Shown: piece by piece, positions 35,979-44,468 of the stretch
Layout of the letters: every line of letters begins with the position of its first letter
How positions within the stretch are numbered: the stretch's first letter is position 1
From: Candidatus Nanopelagicus hibericus
GTDB lineage: Bacteria; Actinomycetota; Actinomycetes; Nanopelagicales; Nanopelagicaceae
NCBI RefSeq assembly: GCF_002288005.1
Contig: NZ_CP016771.1
Coordinates: 434,001 to 498,000 of the forward strand
Direction of reading: 5' to 3'
DNA: 64,000 nt
Notes under the pieces: model-generated
Told to the model about the DNA's origin: nothing
Database searches by the model: none
What the model saw: only the letters and a program-made list of their open reading frames with translations
Translations under genes and position numbers: made by a program

Positions 35979-36671
35979 CTACTTTGCGCCAATAAAATCT
36001 CGGCGCTGCGTTAAGTAATTACACATATCGCAATTATCTTTTGCCACTGGCATCTCACCGGTGACCACCGTAATAAAATCTGTCAGCCTAGTTGAAAGCG
36101 CCGCTGGGTTTCGAGTAATTGGCCGCCAACTATGTTTTAGCTTTAAGCCAAATCCTTTGTTGACATCACCAGCGGGTGCTAATAAGGACCAGACTAATAA
36201 ACCAATCAACGAAACTGGTTTTGGCTCACCAGTTGCTGGATTCTCTAGCGCAAATGCATACGCCTCAAGTTGGGGCTGATAAAGATCAGTTTTATCTGAA
36301 TCCTTTGCCTGAAACTTGCAATCAATCACTCCGTAAGTTCCATCTGCAAATTCAATCAAAAGATCATACTTGCCACGGATTGCAAATTTGGAGTTGCTGC
36401 CATTAACTGGAATCAGAGCAGATTTAACCCAACCACCTAAGGAGGCTACTTTGCCAGCTGGTAAAACTGGTGCGATATCTGCAGTGGTTTTGGATGCAAA
36501 GTAATTCTCTTGCATATTTGCTAGATCTCCCACTAATGGCATAAATCCGGGTGTGCGCAGACCATGGTTGTAATTAAGCCAGAGGCAGCGATGACATCCG
36601 CCCCAAGAAAATGTTAAATCTGATGGTGAAATAAATTCACGCGCACTGCCAACTGCATTAGATGATGCCAT
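35979..36671 (-). CDS. PD-(D/E)XK nuclease with four-cysteine cluster (Cas4/RecB-like)
   Basis: Predicted DNA nuclease of 230 residues. RecB-family motifs: GKYDLLIEF (motif II Asp), VIDCKFQ (Asp-x-Lys, motif III) and the hallmark QxxxY in QPQLEAYAF (motif IV). Cysteines flank the domain, two near the N-terminus (GGCHRCLWLN) and two near the C-terminus (DNCDMCNYL), the arrangement used in Cas4 and AddB to hold a [4Fe-4S] cluster. No CRISPR array, cas gene or helicase is nearby. Role probably DNA repair or end processing; unproven. Upstream gap of 113 bases to lysE. Confidence 0.78.
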   Translation of the reverse strand: MASSNAVGSAREFISPSDLTFSWGGCHRCLWLNYNHGLRTPGFMPLVGDLANMQENYFASKTTADIAPVLPAGKVASLGGWVKSALIPVNGSNSKFAIRGKYDLLIEFADGTYGVIDCKFQAKDSDKTDLYQPQLEAYAFALENPATGEPKPVSLIGLLVWSLLAPAGDVNKGFGLKLKHSWRPITRNPAALSTRLTDFITVVTGEMPVAKDNCDMCNYLTQRRDFIGAK

Positions 36672-36692
36672 TATTCAACTCGTTTCTCGTCG

Positions 36693-36706
36693 CACAGCTT
36701 GCTGTG
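36693..36706. repeat. Short perfect inverted repeat CACAGC-tt-GCTGTG
   Basis: Six-base arms with a 2-base loop in the 113-base gap between the LysE stop and the nuclease start (both minus strand). No T-tract follows, so it is not an obvious terminator; it could be a small operator or chance. Confidence 0.35.
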
Positions 36707-36784
36707 ACTAATTTAGTTTTACTGCTGATAAGTCTGCCCCCGAGAACTGACATAGGGCAATATCGCCACGAGAAATTTGAGCAG

Positions 36785-37441
36785 CTAGCCAAGTATTACC
36801 GCTGAGGCGATGGTGAAGATGCCTAGAGCGATCATCACCACACCACCAAAGCGGCGCATAAAGATCAGCCTGCGCATATCTCCGGCAAGCCAGGCACGGA
36901 TGGTGCCGGCTAAAATACCGTAGGTACCATCTGAGATCAGTGCGACAAGAGCGAAGATTGAACCTAAAAAAAGCAATTGCGCAGTTAGATTCTCTTTACC
37001 TTGATCAACAAACTGCGGCAAGATCGCTGCGAAAAAGACTATTGATTTTGGATTTAATACCCCTACCCAAAAACCATTTTTAACTGATGTGAGAAAATTA
37101 GGTTTTAATCCTTCAGCAGATTGCATCCCCTGGGCATCAATTGCACTCGCTTTGATTGCCACATACCCCAGATAGATTAGATAGCCACCACCAGCCCATT
37201 GAATTCCGTGATATAAAACTGTGGAGTTTTGAATTACCGGACCCAACCCCACCGCCACTAAAACAGAGACTAGAAACATGCCAAAGGCGTTGCCAATCAC
37301 GGTGGCAATAGCTGCCATTCTGCCCCAGGAGATTGCCCTGGCGATGGTGAAAAGCACCGATGGACCTGGGGCCAAAATGATCAGAATTGTGGCTATTAGG
37401 AACTCCCAGAACCTGCTGGGGATGGCCTCGGAGATAAACAC
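36785..37441 (-). CDS. LysE/RhtB-family amino-acid exporter
   Basis: Membrane exporter of the LysE superfamily, six hydrophobic segments, 218 residues. Family features: N-terminal FLIATILIILAPGPSVLFTIARAIS (the APGP motif), AGGGYLIYLGYVAIK, GFWVGVLNPKSIVFFAAILPQFV. Probable substrates are amino acids such as lysine, threonine or homoserine. GTG start 37441 is preceded by TACAAT (37448-37453) at 6 bases. Divergent from the padR-ino1 pair; the shared 88-base region contains a palindrome that may regulate both. Confidence 0.87.
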   Translation of the reverse strand: MFISEAIPSRFWEFLIATILIILAPGPSVLFTIARAISWGRMAAIATVIGNAFGMFLVSVLVAVGLGPVIQNSTVLYHGIQWAGGGYLIYLGYVAIKASAIDAQGMQSAEGLKPNFLTSVKNGFWVGVLNPKSIVFFAAILPQFVDQGKENLTAQLLFLGSIFALVALISDGTYGILAGTIRAWLAGDMRRLIFMRRFGGVVMIALGIFTIASAVILG

Positions 37442-37447
37442 GCCCTG

Positions 37448-37453
37448 ATTGTA
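37448..37453 (-). promoter_or_regulatory. -10 element TACAAT of leaderless promoter for the LysE gene
   Basis: TACAAT on the minus strand, 6 bases (CAGGGC), then GTG 37441. Confidence 0.5.
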
Positions 37454-37483
37454 TGGGTTGCAGATATTGAGCTTTTCGGCTTA

Positions 37484-37499
37484 GATACTCGATAGTATC
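37484..37499. promoter_or_regulatory. 16-bp palindrome, candidate PadR operator
   Basis: GATACT-CGAT-AGTATC is a perfect inverted repeat in the divergent lysE/padR intergenic region, 31 bases before the padR GTG. PadR proteins usually repress their own promoter by binding such palindromes. It lies where it could block the promoters of both divergent genes. Confidence 0.5.
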
Positions 37500-37529
37500 G
37501 ATTCGATATATCTAGTAGATAGGAAACCT

Positions 37530-38072
37530 GTGCGCTCGCGTTCTGAGTCCTTGGAGTTCGCACTCCTTGGCCTGCTATCCCAGGGGCCCTTACATGGGTA
37601 TGAGTTGCGTAAGCGAATGGCGACGATCTATGGACCCTTTAGGGCTCTAAGTTTTTCAGTTTTATACCCACAACTGCGCAAAATGTTGTTGGCAAAGTTA
37701 ATTGAAGAGACATTTACCAGTGCTGGCGGATTATCTCGCAGGTCACGGATTGTTTATGAATTGACCAAGACAGGGCGTGAAAAATTAGATTCATTAATGC
37801 AAAGTGTTAGCCCCGATACCTTTGAAGATGAGGGGTTTGAGGTCCGGTTCGCATTTTTTGGACCAACTCCAAGAAATAATCGAGTAAAAATTCTGGAGGG
37901 CCGCCATCGTAAGTTGGTAGAGAAGGCGGAGATTGTTAGAAAAGATTTAGCAAAAATTCCTGAGGGTATTGATACCTATTTAGTTGAGTGGCGTCGTCAC
38001 TCATTGGAGTCAGCTGAGCGAGAGATCACCTGGCTTGAAAAAATGATAAAAAGTGAGAGGAAGAGCCTGTGA
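37530..38072 (+). CDS. PadR-family transcriptional regulator
   Basis: Winged-helix repressor of 180 residues: N-terminal PadR domain ([23 protein letters not shown], then the recognition helix and the wing [20 protein letters not shown]) and a C-terminal helical dimerisation region. Ribosome binding site AGGAAA precedes GTG 37530. Its stop overlaps the ino1 start (GTGA, 38069-38072), so the regulator and inositol-phosphate synthase are translated together; this pairing occurs in other actinobacteria, suggesting control of inositol synthesis, although the effector is unknown. Confidence 0.9.
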   Translation: MRSRSESLEFALLGLLSQGPLHGYELRKRMATIYGPFRALSFSVLYPQLRKMLLAKLIEETFTSAGGLSRRSRIVYELTKTGREKLDSLMQSVSPDTFEDEGFEVRFAFFGPTPRNNRVKILEGRHRKLVEKAEIVRKDLAKIPEGIDTYLVEWRRHSLESAEREITWLEKMIKSERKSL

Positions 38073-39163
38073 GCATAGAGAATAAAGGAGAGATCCGAGT
38101 TGCCATTGTGGGGGTTGGAAACTGTGCCAACTCATTGGTACAAGGAATTACCTATTACAAAGATGCCACCAACGATAGTGAGATTCCTGGATTGATGCAC
38201 CCAGTCCTAGGTGGCTATCACATTAAAAATATTAACTTTGTCTTAGCTCTAGATGTTGATGCTAAAAAAGTGGGCATCGATCTTGCCGATGCAATTTGGG
38301 CGAGTGAGAACAACACCATCAAATTTGCCACAGTTGCTAAAACTGGAGTTACGGTAAAGCGCGGAAAAACTCTTGATGGTTTGGGTCGTTATTACAAAGA
38401 GACGATTAACGAGTCAGATACAGCTGCAGTTGATGTAGTGGCAGAGTTGAAATCAGCCAAAGTCGATGTGCTTATCTGCTATCTGCCAGTTGGTTCAGAG
38501 GAGGCAGCAAAGTTTTACGCCCAATGCGCAATTGATGCTGGGTGTGCCTTTGTTAATGCCCTTCCTGTCTTTATTGCATCTGATCCAGTGTGGGCTGATA
38601 AGTTCAAAAAAGCTGGACTGCCAATTGTTGGCGATGATATTAAATCCCAAGTTGGCGCCACCATCACTCACCGAATTATGGCCAAGCTATTCCAAGATCG
38701 TGGTGTCCACCTTGACCGCACCTACCAATTAAATGTGGGTGGAAATATGGATTTTAAAAACATGTTAGAGCGGGATCGTCTTGAATCTAAGAAGATTTCT
38801 AAGACCCAATCAGTGACCTCGCAATTAGATTATGACCTGGGTGCTAAGAATGTACACATTGGCCCATCTGATTACATTCCATGGCTTGATGATCGCAAGT
38901 GGGCCTATGTTCGCCTTGAAGGAAGAGCCTTTGGCGATGTGCCATTAAATCTGGAGTACAAGCTTGAGGTTTGGGATTCACCAAACTCAGCTGGGGTAAT
39001 TATCGATGCGCTTCGTTGCGCCAAGATTGCCCTAGATCGCAAGATTGGTGGACCACTTCTTTCACCATCTAGTTACTTTATGAAATCACCACCAGAGCAG
39101 TACACCGATGAACAGGCATTTGCCAAAGTTGAGCAATTTATCGAAGGCAGTATTGAACGTTAA
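38069..39163 (+). CDS. ino1: Inositol-3-phosphate synthase
   Basis: Converts glucose-6-phosphate to inositol-3-phosphate using NAD; supplies inositol for phosphatidylinositol, phosphatidylinositol mannosides and mycothiol-type thiols. N-terminal Rossmann motif [18 protein letters not shown]; catalytic region [29 protein letters not shown]-terminal [13 protein letters not shown]. 364 residues, typical of the actinobacterial form. GTG start overlaps padR. Works with the IMPase-family enzyme at 7130 and the PimB'-like transferase at 28.5 kb if those assignments hold. Confidence 0.95.
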   Translation: MSIENKGEIRVAIVGVGNCANSLVQGITYYKDATNDSEIPGLMHPVLGGYHIKNINFVLALDVDAKKVGIDLADAIWASENNTIKFATVAKTGVTVKRGKTLDGLGRYYKETINESDTAAVDVVAELKSAKVDVLICYLPVGSEEAAKFYAQCAIDAGCAFVNALPVFIASDPVWADKFKKAGLPIVGDDIKSQVGATITHRIMAKLFQDRGVHLDRTYQLNVGGNMDFKNMLERDRLESKKISKTQSVTSQLDYDLGAKNVHIGPSDYIPWLDDRKWAYVRLEGRAFGDVPLNLEYKLEVWDSPNSAGVIIDALRCAKIALDRKIGGPLLSPSSYFMKSPPEQYTDEQAFAKVEQFIEGSIER

Positions 39164-39228
39164 AAAAGGCTACGAGGGTGTCGCTTGTTGAAAATTCTAA
39201 GATTTACTTTTAAGGAGTTAAGAACTAC

Positions 39229-39555
39229 TTAATGACAATGCTGCAAACAATGTCTGCTGCCATCAGGAAGGGTCTGCAAATGTTTGCAGGCAATATTTAA
39301 TTTATCAAAAGCAAGATCACCAAAATGGGTTCGATAGGCAAGTGCTAGCAACACCCTCAAATTAATCTCTGTATTTGACCGCAAGGTAAAAGCTTGAGCC
39401 ACCCGGGAGACGGTATTTTCGATCACCTTTTCGGTATGAGCAGTTGCCTGGGCGATTGCTGCGTTTGTAAGGCCATCACATAAGTGCTCACAAACTAATT
39501 GCTCAAATGGTGTCAGTGGGCGCACAATCAGATTTACTTGCAAGTGCATCTCCAT
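39229..39555 (-). CDS. LuxR-type HTH protein with Cys/His-rich C-terminus
   Basis: 108-residue protein with a GerE helix-turn-helix (LTPFEQLVCEHLCDGLTNAAIAQ, then KVIENTVSRVAQAF) but no receiver or sensor domain. The last 20 residues contain CKHLQTLPDGSRHCLQHCH, three Cys and three His, which could bind a metal. Helix sequence is divergent from the response regulator at 29671. Stands alone between ino1 and the enoyl-CoA hydratase gene; regulatory target unknown. Confidence 0.7.
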   Translation of the reverse strand: MEMHLQVNLIVRPLTPFEQLVCEHLCDGLTNAAIAQATAHTEKVIENTVSRVAQAFTLRSNTEINLRVLLALAYRTHFGDLAFDKLNIACKHLQTLPDGSRHCLQHCH

Positions 39556-39619
39556 TCTTATGCCCTCAATCTAGCCCTATATTCAAGTAAATTTTGATCT
39601 ATTGCTGATTTATCTTGAG

Positions 39620-39625
39620 TATTAT
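39620..39625 (+). promoter_or_regulatory. -10 element TATTAT deciding the start of the enoyl-CoA hydratase gene
   Basis: TATTAT, 6 bases (TACACC), then ATG 39632. Supports this ATG over the TTG-initiated frame beginning at 39602. Confidence 0.5.
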
Positions 39626-39631
39626 TACACC

Positions 39632-40381
39632 ATGAGTTTTATAAAAGCGGAGCAAATCGGCCCAGTGCTAGCACTCACCTTAAATAGGCCAGAGAAGAAA
39701 AATGCAATCACACAGGAGATGTATCAAACTTTATCTACCAAGATCAATGAGGCAGCAGCAGATTTTTCAATCAGAGTAGTTGTGATCAACTCCAACGGGG
39801 ACTCATTTACCGCGGGCAATGACATCAATGATTTTGCAAATAACCCAGCAATGGGTGAGGGATCTCCAGTATTTAACTTTCTATTTGCTATCCACAATTT
39901 TCCTAAGCCATTAATCGCTGCGGTCAAAGGACGAGCAGTTGGTATTGGCACCACCATGCTGATGCACTGCGATTTAGTTACGGCAAATCCAGATACTAAG
40001 TTTTCCATGCCCTTTGTCTCACTGGGCTTGGTGGCAGAAGGTGGCTCTAGTTACCTATTTCCCAGATTAGTAGGACATGCCAAGGCGGCAGAAATATTCC
40101 TTACCGGTCGAACATTTTCCGCCGATGAGGCATTAAGCATGGGTTTGATTAATCAGATTTCAGAAGATGAGTTAGCTGCTGCGATGGCATTTGCCAATGA
40201 GATTGCCGAGCAACCACCTGCGGCTGTTATAAACACTAAGGCGCTGCTAAAAAGTGGTTCACATGAAGCACTAAATCAGGTGATGCGAGCAGAGGGTGAA
40301 TTATTCAGAATGGCCACTGAATCTGATGAAGCTCAGCAAGCCTTTATGAATTTCTTAGCAAAGAAAAGTAAGGTTAAATAA
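39632..40381 (+). CDS. Enoyl-CoA hydratase/isomerase family protein
   Basis: Crotonase-fold enzyme of about 249 residues. Oxyanion-hole motifs: SFTAGNDINDF and VKGRAVGIGTTMLMHCDLV; substrate helix FVSLGLVAEGGSSYLFPRLVG; C-terminal NTKALLKSG. The residue pattern resembles delta3-delta2-enoyl-CoA isomerase-like members as much as hydratases, so the exact reaction is open. Its TAA stop overlaps the ATG of the SDR gene by one base (TAATG), so the two form a coupled pair in lipid or acyl-CoA metabolism. Confidence 0.85.
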   Translation: MSFIKAEQIGPVLALTLNRPEKKNAITQEMYQTLSTKINEAAADFSIRVVVINSNGDSFTAGNDINDFANNPAMGEGSPVFNFLFAIHNFPKPLIAAVKGRAVGIGTTMLMHCDLVTANPDTKFSMPFVSLGLVAEGGSSYLFPRLVGHAKAAEIFLTGRTFSADEALSMGLINQISEDELAAAMAFANEIAEQPPAAVINTKALLKSGSHEALNQVMRAEGELFRMATESDEAQQAFMNFLAKKSKVK

Positions 40382-41211
40382 TGAGTTTAGCCGGCAAGCG
40401 AATATTTGTTACCGGTGGTTCACGGGGCATTGGCCTGGCCATCGCTCTTCGGGCGGCCAAAGATGGTGCTTTGATTGCAATCGCAGCTAAAACTACTGAG
40501 CCACATCCAAAGCTTCCCGGAACTATTTTTACTGCGTCAAAAGATATTGAAGCTGCTGGGGGCAAAGCGCTAGCAATAGCATGTGATATTCGAGATGAAA
40601 ATCAAATCACAGCAGCGGTGGAACAAGCGGCTAAAGCATTTGGCGGAATTGATATTCTGATTAATAACGCATCTGCAATTAATTTGACCAATACTGAGAG
40701 TACTCCTGCTAAAAGATTTGATTTAATGATGGGCGTTAATACCCGTGGCACATTCTTAACCTCACAAGCATGTCTTCCTTACTTAAAGAAGAGTGCTCAG
40801 GAAGGACGTAATCCACACATCTTGATGCTCTCACCACCGCTTTCCATGAAGGGCAAATGGTTTAAGCCCCATCTGGCTTACACAATGGCAAAGTATGGAA
40901 TGAGTATGTGTGTATTGGGATTAGCAGATGAGTTAAAGCGAGATGGCATTGGCGTAAATGCATTATGGCCCCGCACAGCGATTAATACCGCCGCCCTTGC
41001 GATGATTCCAGGCGTAGATACTGACTTTTGCCGTACACCTGAGATCATCTCTGACTCGGCCTACATAATCTTAAATCGGCCAGGCAAAGAGTGCAGCGGG
41101 AATTTCTTTATTGATGATGTGGTGTTAGCTGGTGAAGGAATTGTTGATTTAGATAAGTATGCAGTTGTTCCTGGAACGAAAGAGTTTATAAACGATCTAT
41201 ACGTTGATTAA
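40381..41211 (+). CDS. SDR-family oxidoreductase (HSDL2-like)
   Basis: NAD(P)-dependent short-chain dehydrogenase of 276 residues. Cofactor motif GGSRGIGLAIALRAAKDG; NNASAINL; catalytic YTMAKYG (YxxxK) with Ser upstream in LMLSPPLSM. The region KTTEPHPKLPGTIFTAS and NALWPRTAINTAA is characteristic of hydroxysteroid-dehydrogenase-like 2 proteins, which act on lipids in other organisms. Translationally coupled to the preceding enoyl-CoA hydratase gene. Its stop shares TTAA (41208-41211) with the convergent metal transporter. Confidence 0.87.
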   Translation: MSLAGKRIFVTGGSRGIGLAIALRAAKDGALIAIAAKTTEPHPKLPGTIFTASKDIEAAGGKALAIACDIRDENQITAAVEQAAKAFGGIDILINNASAINLTNTESTPAKRFDLMMGVNTRGTFLTSQACLPYLKKSAQEGRNPHILMLSPPLSMKGKWFKPHLAYTMAKYGMSMCVLGLADELKRDGIGVNALWPRTAINTAALAMIPGVDTDFCRTPEIISDSAYIILNRPGKECSGNFFIDDVVLAGEGIVDLDKYAVVPGTKEFINDLYVD

Positions 41212-42347
41212 AGCTTAAATTCTTTGTGCTCGTGCTCAGTTTCAGCAATTCCTGAGGAGTAACGCTCTTCATAACGGCCAACTCTCCAGATTAAAACTGA
41301 GAGCAACCAAGCGCCCACAAAAGAGGCAACAATAAAGAAGCCGACGCGATTTAAATCCAGCCCGGCAATAAAGGTAAATGGTTGGTAATTATCAATATTG
41401 GTTTTATCTGATAACACTCCAACAAATTGTATTGTCCCGATCACAAATGCCACAAAGATAGATAAACCGGTGGTGGTGATGTTGTAGTAAATCTTGCGAA
41501 GTGGTGAGGTAAAGGCCCAGGCATAAGCTTTTGTCATAAATATTCCATCAAGAGAATCCATAAGCGTCATTCCAGCAGCAAAAATTAGAGGTAAGGCAAT
41601 AATCGCAAGGGGTGGCAAAAAGCCGCCAACGGTACCGACTGCTGCTGTTGCTGATAGGGCAAGTAGTGCCACCTCAGTTGCGGTATCAAAACCTAATCCA
41701 AATAAAACTCCAACTGGGTATAACTGCCATGAGTGATCAAAACCCTTTTTAAAGGCTCCTCTAAAAATACGTCGCATTAAGCTGCGCTCATTTAGAAGTT
41801 GAGTTAGGTGATCATGGGAGAATTTGCCACTTTTAGCTTGTTTCCATACTTTGATTATTCCAACCAAAATAACTAAATTTAAAATGCCAACTAGATATAG
41901 GAAAAAAGTTGAAACCGAGGCTCCTATTATTCCACCTGTCTCAGCAAAATCTTTTTGGAATTTAGCTGCTTGGCGAGCAGCAAATGCAACACCCACGCAA
42001 AGTGCCATCACAATTGTTGAGTGACCAAGTGAGAAAAATAAGCCAAGTGCCAATGGATTCTTACCTTTTGCGAGCATTAATCTGGTGGTGTCATCAATTG
42101 CGGCAATATGGTCGGCATCAAATGCGTGCCTTAACCCAAAAGAGTAGGCAAGTGCGCCAGCGCCGGCGTAAACAAGCGCGCCAGTTGAATCAGTCAAAGA
42201 GCTATAAGCCGGATTTGAATTGAAATGAATAAACAAGCCCCAGCCTGCAATATGCAGAAATGCCACAACTGAAAAAACCCCAATTAATGATGGCAACTCC
42301 TGCCGGGTGAATCGTAGATGTTGGCGAAGTTGGGTCTTTTTACTCAT
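41208..42347 (-). CDS. HoxN/NixA-family nickel/cobalt transporter
   Basis: NiCoT secondary transporter with about eight membrane segments. Signature RHAFDADHIAAIDDTTR (the HX4DH motif) in helix II, LGHSTIVMALCVG, LGFDTATEVALLAL and LIFAAGMTLMDSLDGIFM. About 379 residues using ATG 42347 (MSKKTQ), chosen because 32 extra N-terminal residues of the longer frame are unlike the family and would overlap the operator. Metal preference (Ni, Co or both) is not visible. Possible users in the cell are urease, hydrogenase or cobamide-dependent enzymes, none in the window. Confidence 0.9.
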   Translation of the reverse strand: MSKKTQLRQHLRFTRQELPSLIGVFSVVAFLHIAGWGLFIHFNSNPAYSSLTDSTGALVYAGAGALAYSFGLRHAFDADHIAAIDDTTRLMLAKGKNPLALGLFFSLGHSTIVMALCVGVAFAARQAAKFQKDFAETGGIIGASVSTFFLYLVGILNLVILVGIIKVWKQAKSGKFSHDHLTQLLNERSLMRRIFRGAFKKGFDHSWQLYPVGVLFGLGFDTATEVALLALSATAAVGTVGGFLPPLAIIALPLIFAAGMTLMDSLDGIFMTKAYAWAFTSPLRKIYYNITTTGLSIFVAFVIGTIQFVGVLSDKTNIDNYQPFTFIAGLDLNRVGFFIVASFVGAWLLSVLIWRVGRYEERYSSGIAETEHEHKEFKL

Positions 42348-42352
42348 AGTAT

Positions 42353-42358
42353 ATGTTA
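42353..42358 (-). promoter_or_regulatory. -10 element TAACAT of leaderless promoter for the Ni/Co transporter
   Basis: TAACAT on the minus strand, 5 bases (ATACT), then ATG 42347. The palindrome at 42359-42375 abuts it directly on the upstream side. Confidence 0.4.
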
Positions 42359-42375
42359 ATGCAAACGATTTGCAT
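42359..42375. promoter_or_regulatory. 17-bp palindrome ATGCAAA-cga-TTTGCAT, candidate metalloregulator operator
   Basis: Perfect 7-base inverted repeat with a 3-base centre, located between the -10 hexamer (42353-42358) and the expected -35 of the Ni/Co transporter. Fur-family (Zur, Nur) and NikR-type repressors bind such AT-rich palindromes. Position predicts repression by metal. The divergent copC start is 38 bases away on the other side. Confidence 0.6.
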
Positions 42376-42401
42376 CTACAAAATGCCAGCACCACTCTGG
42401 C

Positions 42402-42407
42402 TAAGGT
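42402..42407 (+). promoter_or_regulatory. -10 element TAAGGT of leaderless promoter for the CopC-domain gene
   Basis: TAAGGT, 6 bases (ATTGCT), then ATG 42414. Confidence 0.45.
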
Positions 42408-42413
42408 ATTGCT

Positions 42414-42944
42414 ATGAGATCTAGCACAGCAGGTAGATCCCAAGTATTTACTGCACTGCTTGCCTTAATACTTGTTTTTATTCCAGCCAATTTGGCATCT
42501 GCTCACACCAAACTTATTTCAGCATCACCAGCAATTGATGCTGAGGTTGAAAGTTGGCCCGATCAATTGACTTTAGAGTTTGATGAAGTTCTAATCAACC
42601 TAGATGGTGAGAAAACTAATTTTGTGGTGGTCAATAATGCAGTTGGTGATCAGGTCAGTGAGCCTGATGAGGTGGTAATTGGAAATAGTATTTCTGTAAC
42701 TCTTTCGCCCAATGAAGTTAAGGGGCCAGTACTTGTTTACTATCGTGTGGTTTCAGCAGATGGCCACCCAGTTGAGGGGGAGTATAAATTCACATACGGA
42801 ATTGGTGAGGTAACTGCCCAAGGGGTAGAGCCTGAAGATGAAGGCGGGGAATTTCCAATCGGAATATATCTAACCTCTGCCATATTTATTATTTCTGGCT
42901 TGTTCTTTGCTATTTATTCATATCGCAGAAGAAGCGCGAGTTAA
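42414..42944 (+). CDS. CopC-domain copper-resistance-like membrane-anchored protein
   Basis: Exported protein with a CopC-type beta-barrel. Signal peptide at residues 1-29 (VFTALLALILVFIPANLASA), first mature residue His in HTKLISASP (the histidine brace start), typical RVVSADGHPVEGEYKFTYG with the second His, then an acidic stretch, a C-terminal membrane helix (IGIYLTSAIFIISGLFFAIYSY) and basic tail. 176 residues. Usually copper binding; CopD partner is absent. Divergent from the Ni/Co transporter with a palindrome between, so it may be part of a common metal response. Confidence 0.85.
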   Translation: MRSSTAGRSQVFTALLALILVFIPANLASAHTKLISASPAIDAEVESWPDQLTLEFDEVLINLDGEKTNFVVVNNAVGDQVSEPDEVVIGNSISVTLSPNEVKGPVLVYYRVVSADGHPVEGEYKFTYGIGEVTAQGVEPEDEGGEFPIGIYLTSAIFIISGLFFAIYSYRRRSAS

Positions 42945-42946
42945 AT

Positions 42947-42980
42947 AAAAAACGCCCCAGAATTTATCTGAGGCGTTTTC
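42947..42980. terminator. Bidirectional rho-independent terminator between copC and glnA
   Basis: AAAAACGCC paired with GGCGTTTTC around a short stem-loop, with A-rich and T-rich flanks usable from both strands. It sits between the convergent stops of copC (42944) and glnA (42989). It is the only clear intrinsic terminator in the window. Confidence 0.8.
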
Positions 42981-42988
42981 TTCAAAGA

Positions 42989-44419
42989 TTAGAGATCGTA
43001 GTAAAGTTCAAACTCAGCTGGGTGTGGACGCAATCTGACATAATCCACCTCTTGCTTGCGCTTGAAATCAATCCAAGTATCAATTAGATCCTTCGTGAAT
43101 ACGCCACCACGAGTTAAGAACTCATTATCGCGTTCTAAGTTATCAAGTACGGCATCAAGGGATCCAGGAACTTGTGGAATAGCTGCAGCCTCAGCTCCCT
43201 CTAATTCATACAGATCCTTATCAACCGGCTTTGGCGGTTCAATCTTGTTTTGGATGCCATCAATACCAGCCATCAACATCGCAGCGAATGCTAGATATGG
43301 ATTAGATGATGGATCTGGGCAACGGAACTCAATTCGCTTTGCCTTTGGGTTAGAACCAGTAATTGGAATACGAATACAAGCTGATCGGTTTCTTGCTGAA
43401 TAGACCAAATTAACTGGCGCCTCATACCCTGGTACTAAGCGCTTATATGAGTTAACTGTTGGGTTGGTAAATGCTAGAAGTGATGGTGCGTGCTTTAACA
43501 GACCACCGATATACCAACGGGCCATATCTGAAAGATTTGCATAACCATCTCCCCAAAACAATGGCTTGCCATCTTTCCAAAGTGATTGGTGAACATGCAT
43601 GCCGCTACCGTTATCGCCAAATAATGGTTTTGGCATAAAGGTTGCAGTCTTACCTGCAGCCCATGCGGTGTTCTTGATTATGTATTTAAATTTCATTAAC
43701 TCGTCCCCTGCAGTCAATATGTCGCTGAAGCGGTAATTAATCTCCATTTGCCCCGCAGTTCCCACCTCATGGTGAGCACGTTCGACAAGTAATCCCACTT
43801 TGCCAAGATTCATCACCATTTCATCGCGAAGATCGGCAAATTGATCGGTTGGTGAAACTGGGAAGTAACCACCTTTAATTCTGGTGCGGTAGCCACGATT
43901 AGGTGTGCCATCAGCATCCTCTTCAATGCCTGTGTTCCAAGCACCTTCATATGAATCAATGTGATGGAAAGCCTGATTCATTCCAGTTAAAAATCTAATG
44001 CGATCAAATACATAAAACTCTGCCTCAGGTGCAAAAAATGCAGTATCTGCAATTCCAGTACTTCGCATGAAATCAACCGCTTTGGCAACTATGCCACGAG
44101 GATCTCTTGAGTAGGCGGTGTTGTCATCTGGATTATGAACTGAGAAAAGAATTATTAAAGTTTTTTCTTTGCGGAATGGATCCAGGTATGCCGAGGATGG
44201 AATCGGCAGTAACTTCATATCAGACTCATGTATTGATTGGAAACCACGAATCGATGAACCATCAAACATCAAGCCATCTTTAAATACCGCTTCATCAAAT
44301 GATTCAACCGGTACATTAAAGTGATGTTGTATGCCTGGTAAATCAATAAATCTAACATCGATCAACTTCACATCATTCTTCTTGATGTAATCGAAGATCT
44401 CAGATGAGTTCTTAAACAT
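42989..44419 (-). CDS. glnA: Glutamine synthetase type I
   Basis: Makes glutamine from glutamate, ammonia and ATP; central nitrogen assimilation. Landmarks: [17 protein letters not shown] (N-terminal metal site), [61 protein letters not shown]. The adenylylation tyrosine is plausible in KDLYELEGA. 476 residues, GSI-beta type. Strong ribosome binding site AGGAGAG before ATG 44419. The lipB-lipA-DUF4191-RDD-glnA order matches other actinobacteria. Two GlnR-like boxes lie upstream (44469-44484, 44522-44537). Confidence 0.96.
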   Translation of the reverse strand: MFKNSSEIFDYIKKNDVKLIDVRFIDLPGIQHHFNVPVESFDEAVFKDGLMFDGSSIRGFQSIHESDMKLLPIPSSAYLDPFRKEKTLIILFSVHNPDDNTAYSRDPRGIVAKAVDFMRSTGIADTAFFAPEAEFYVFDRIRFLTGMNQAFHHIDSYEGAWNTGIEEDADGTPNRGYRTRIKGGYFPVSPTDQFADLRDEMVMNLGKVGLLVERAHHEVGTAGQMEINYRFSDILTAGDELMKFKYIIKNTAWAAGKTATFMPKPLFGDNGSGMHVHQSLWKDGKPLFWGDGYANLSDMARWYIGGLLKHAPSLLAFTNPTVNSYKRLVPGYEAPVNLVYSARNRSACIRIPITGSNPKAKRIEFRCPDPSSNPYLAFAAMLMAGIDGIQNKIEPPKPVDKDLYELEGAEAAAIPQVPGSLDAVLDNLERDNEFLTRGGVFTKDLIDTWIDFKRKQEVDYVRLRPHPAEFELYYDL

Positions 44420-44468
44420 TTACTCTCCTATGGATTTAATCCTGCTGATTTTGATGCGACTTTGCACC

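Noticed and set aside
36785-38072. PadR-LysE pair as a multidrug-efflux cassette
   Set aside because: The exporter is LysE family, not a drug pump, and padR overlaps ino1, pointing to inositol metabolism.
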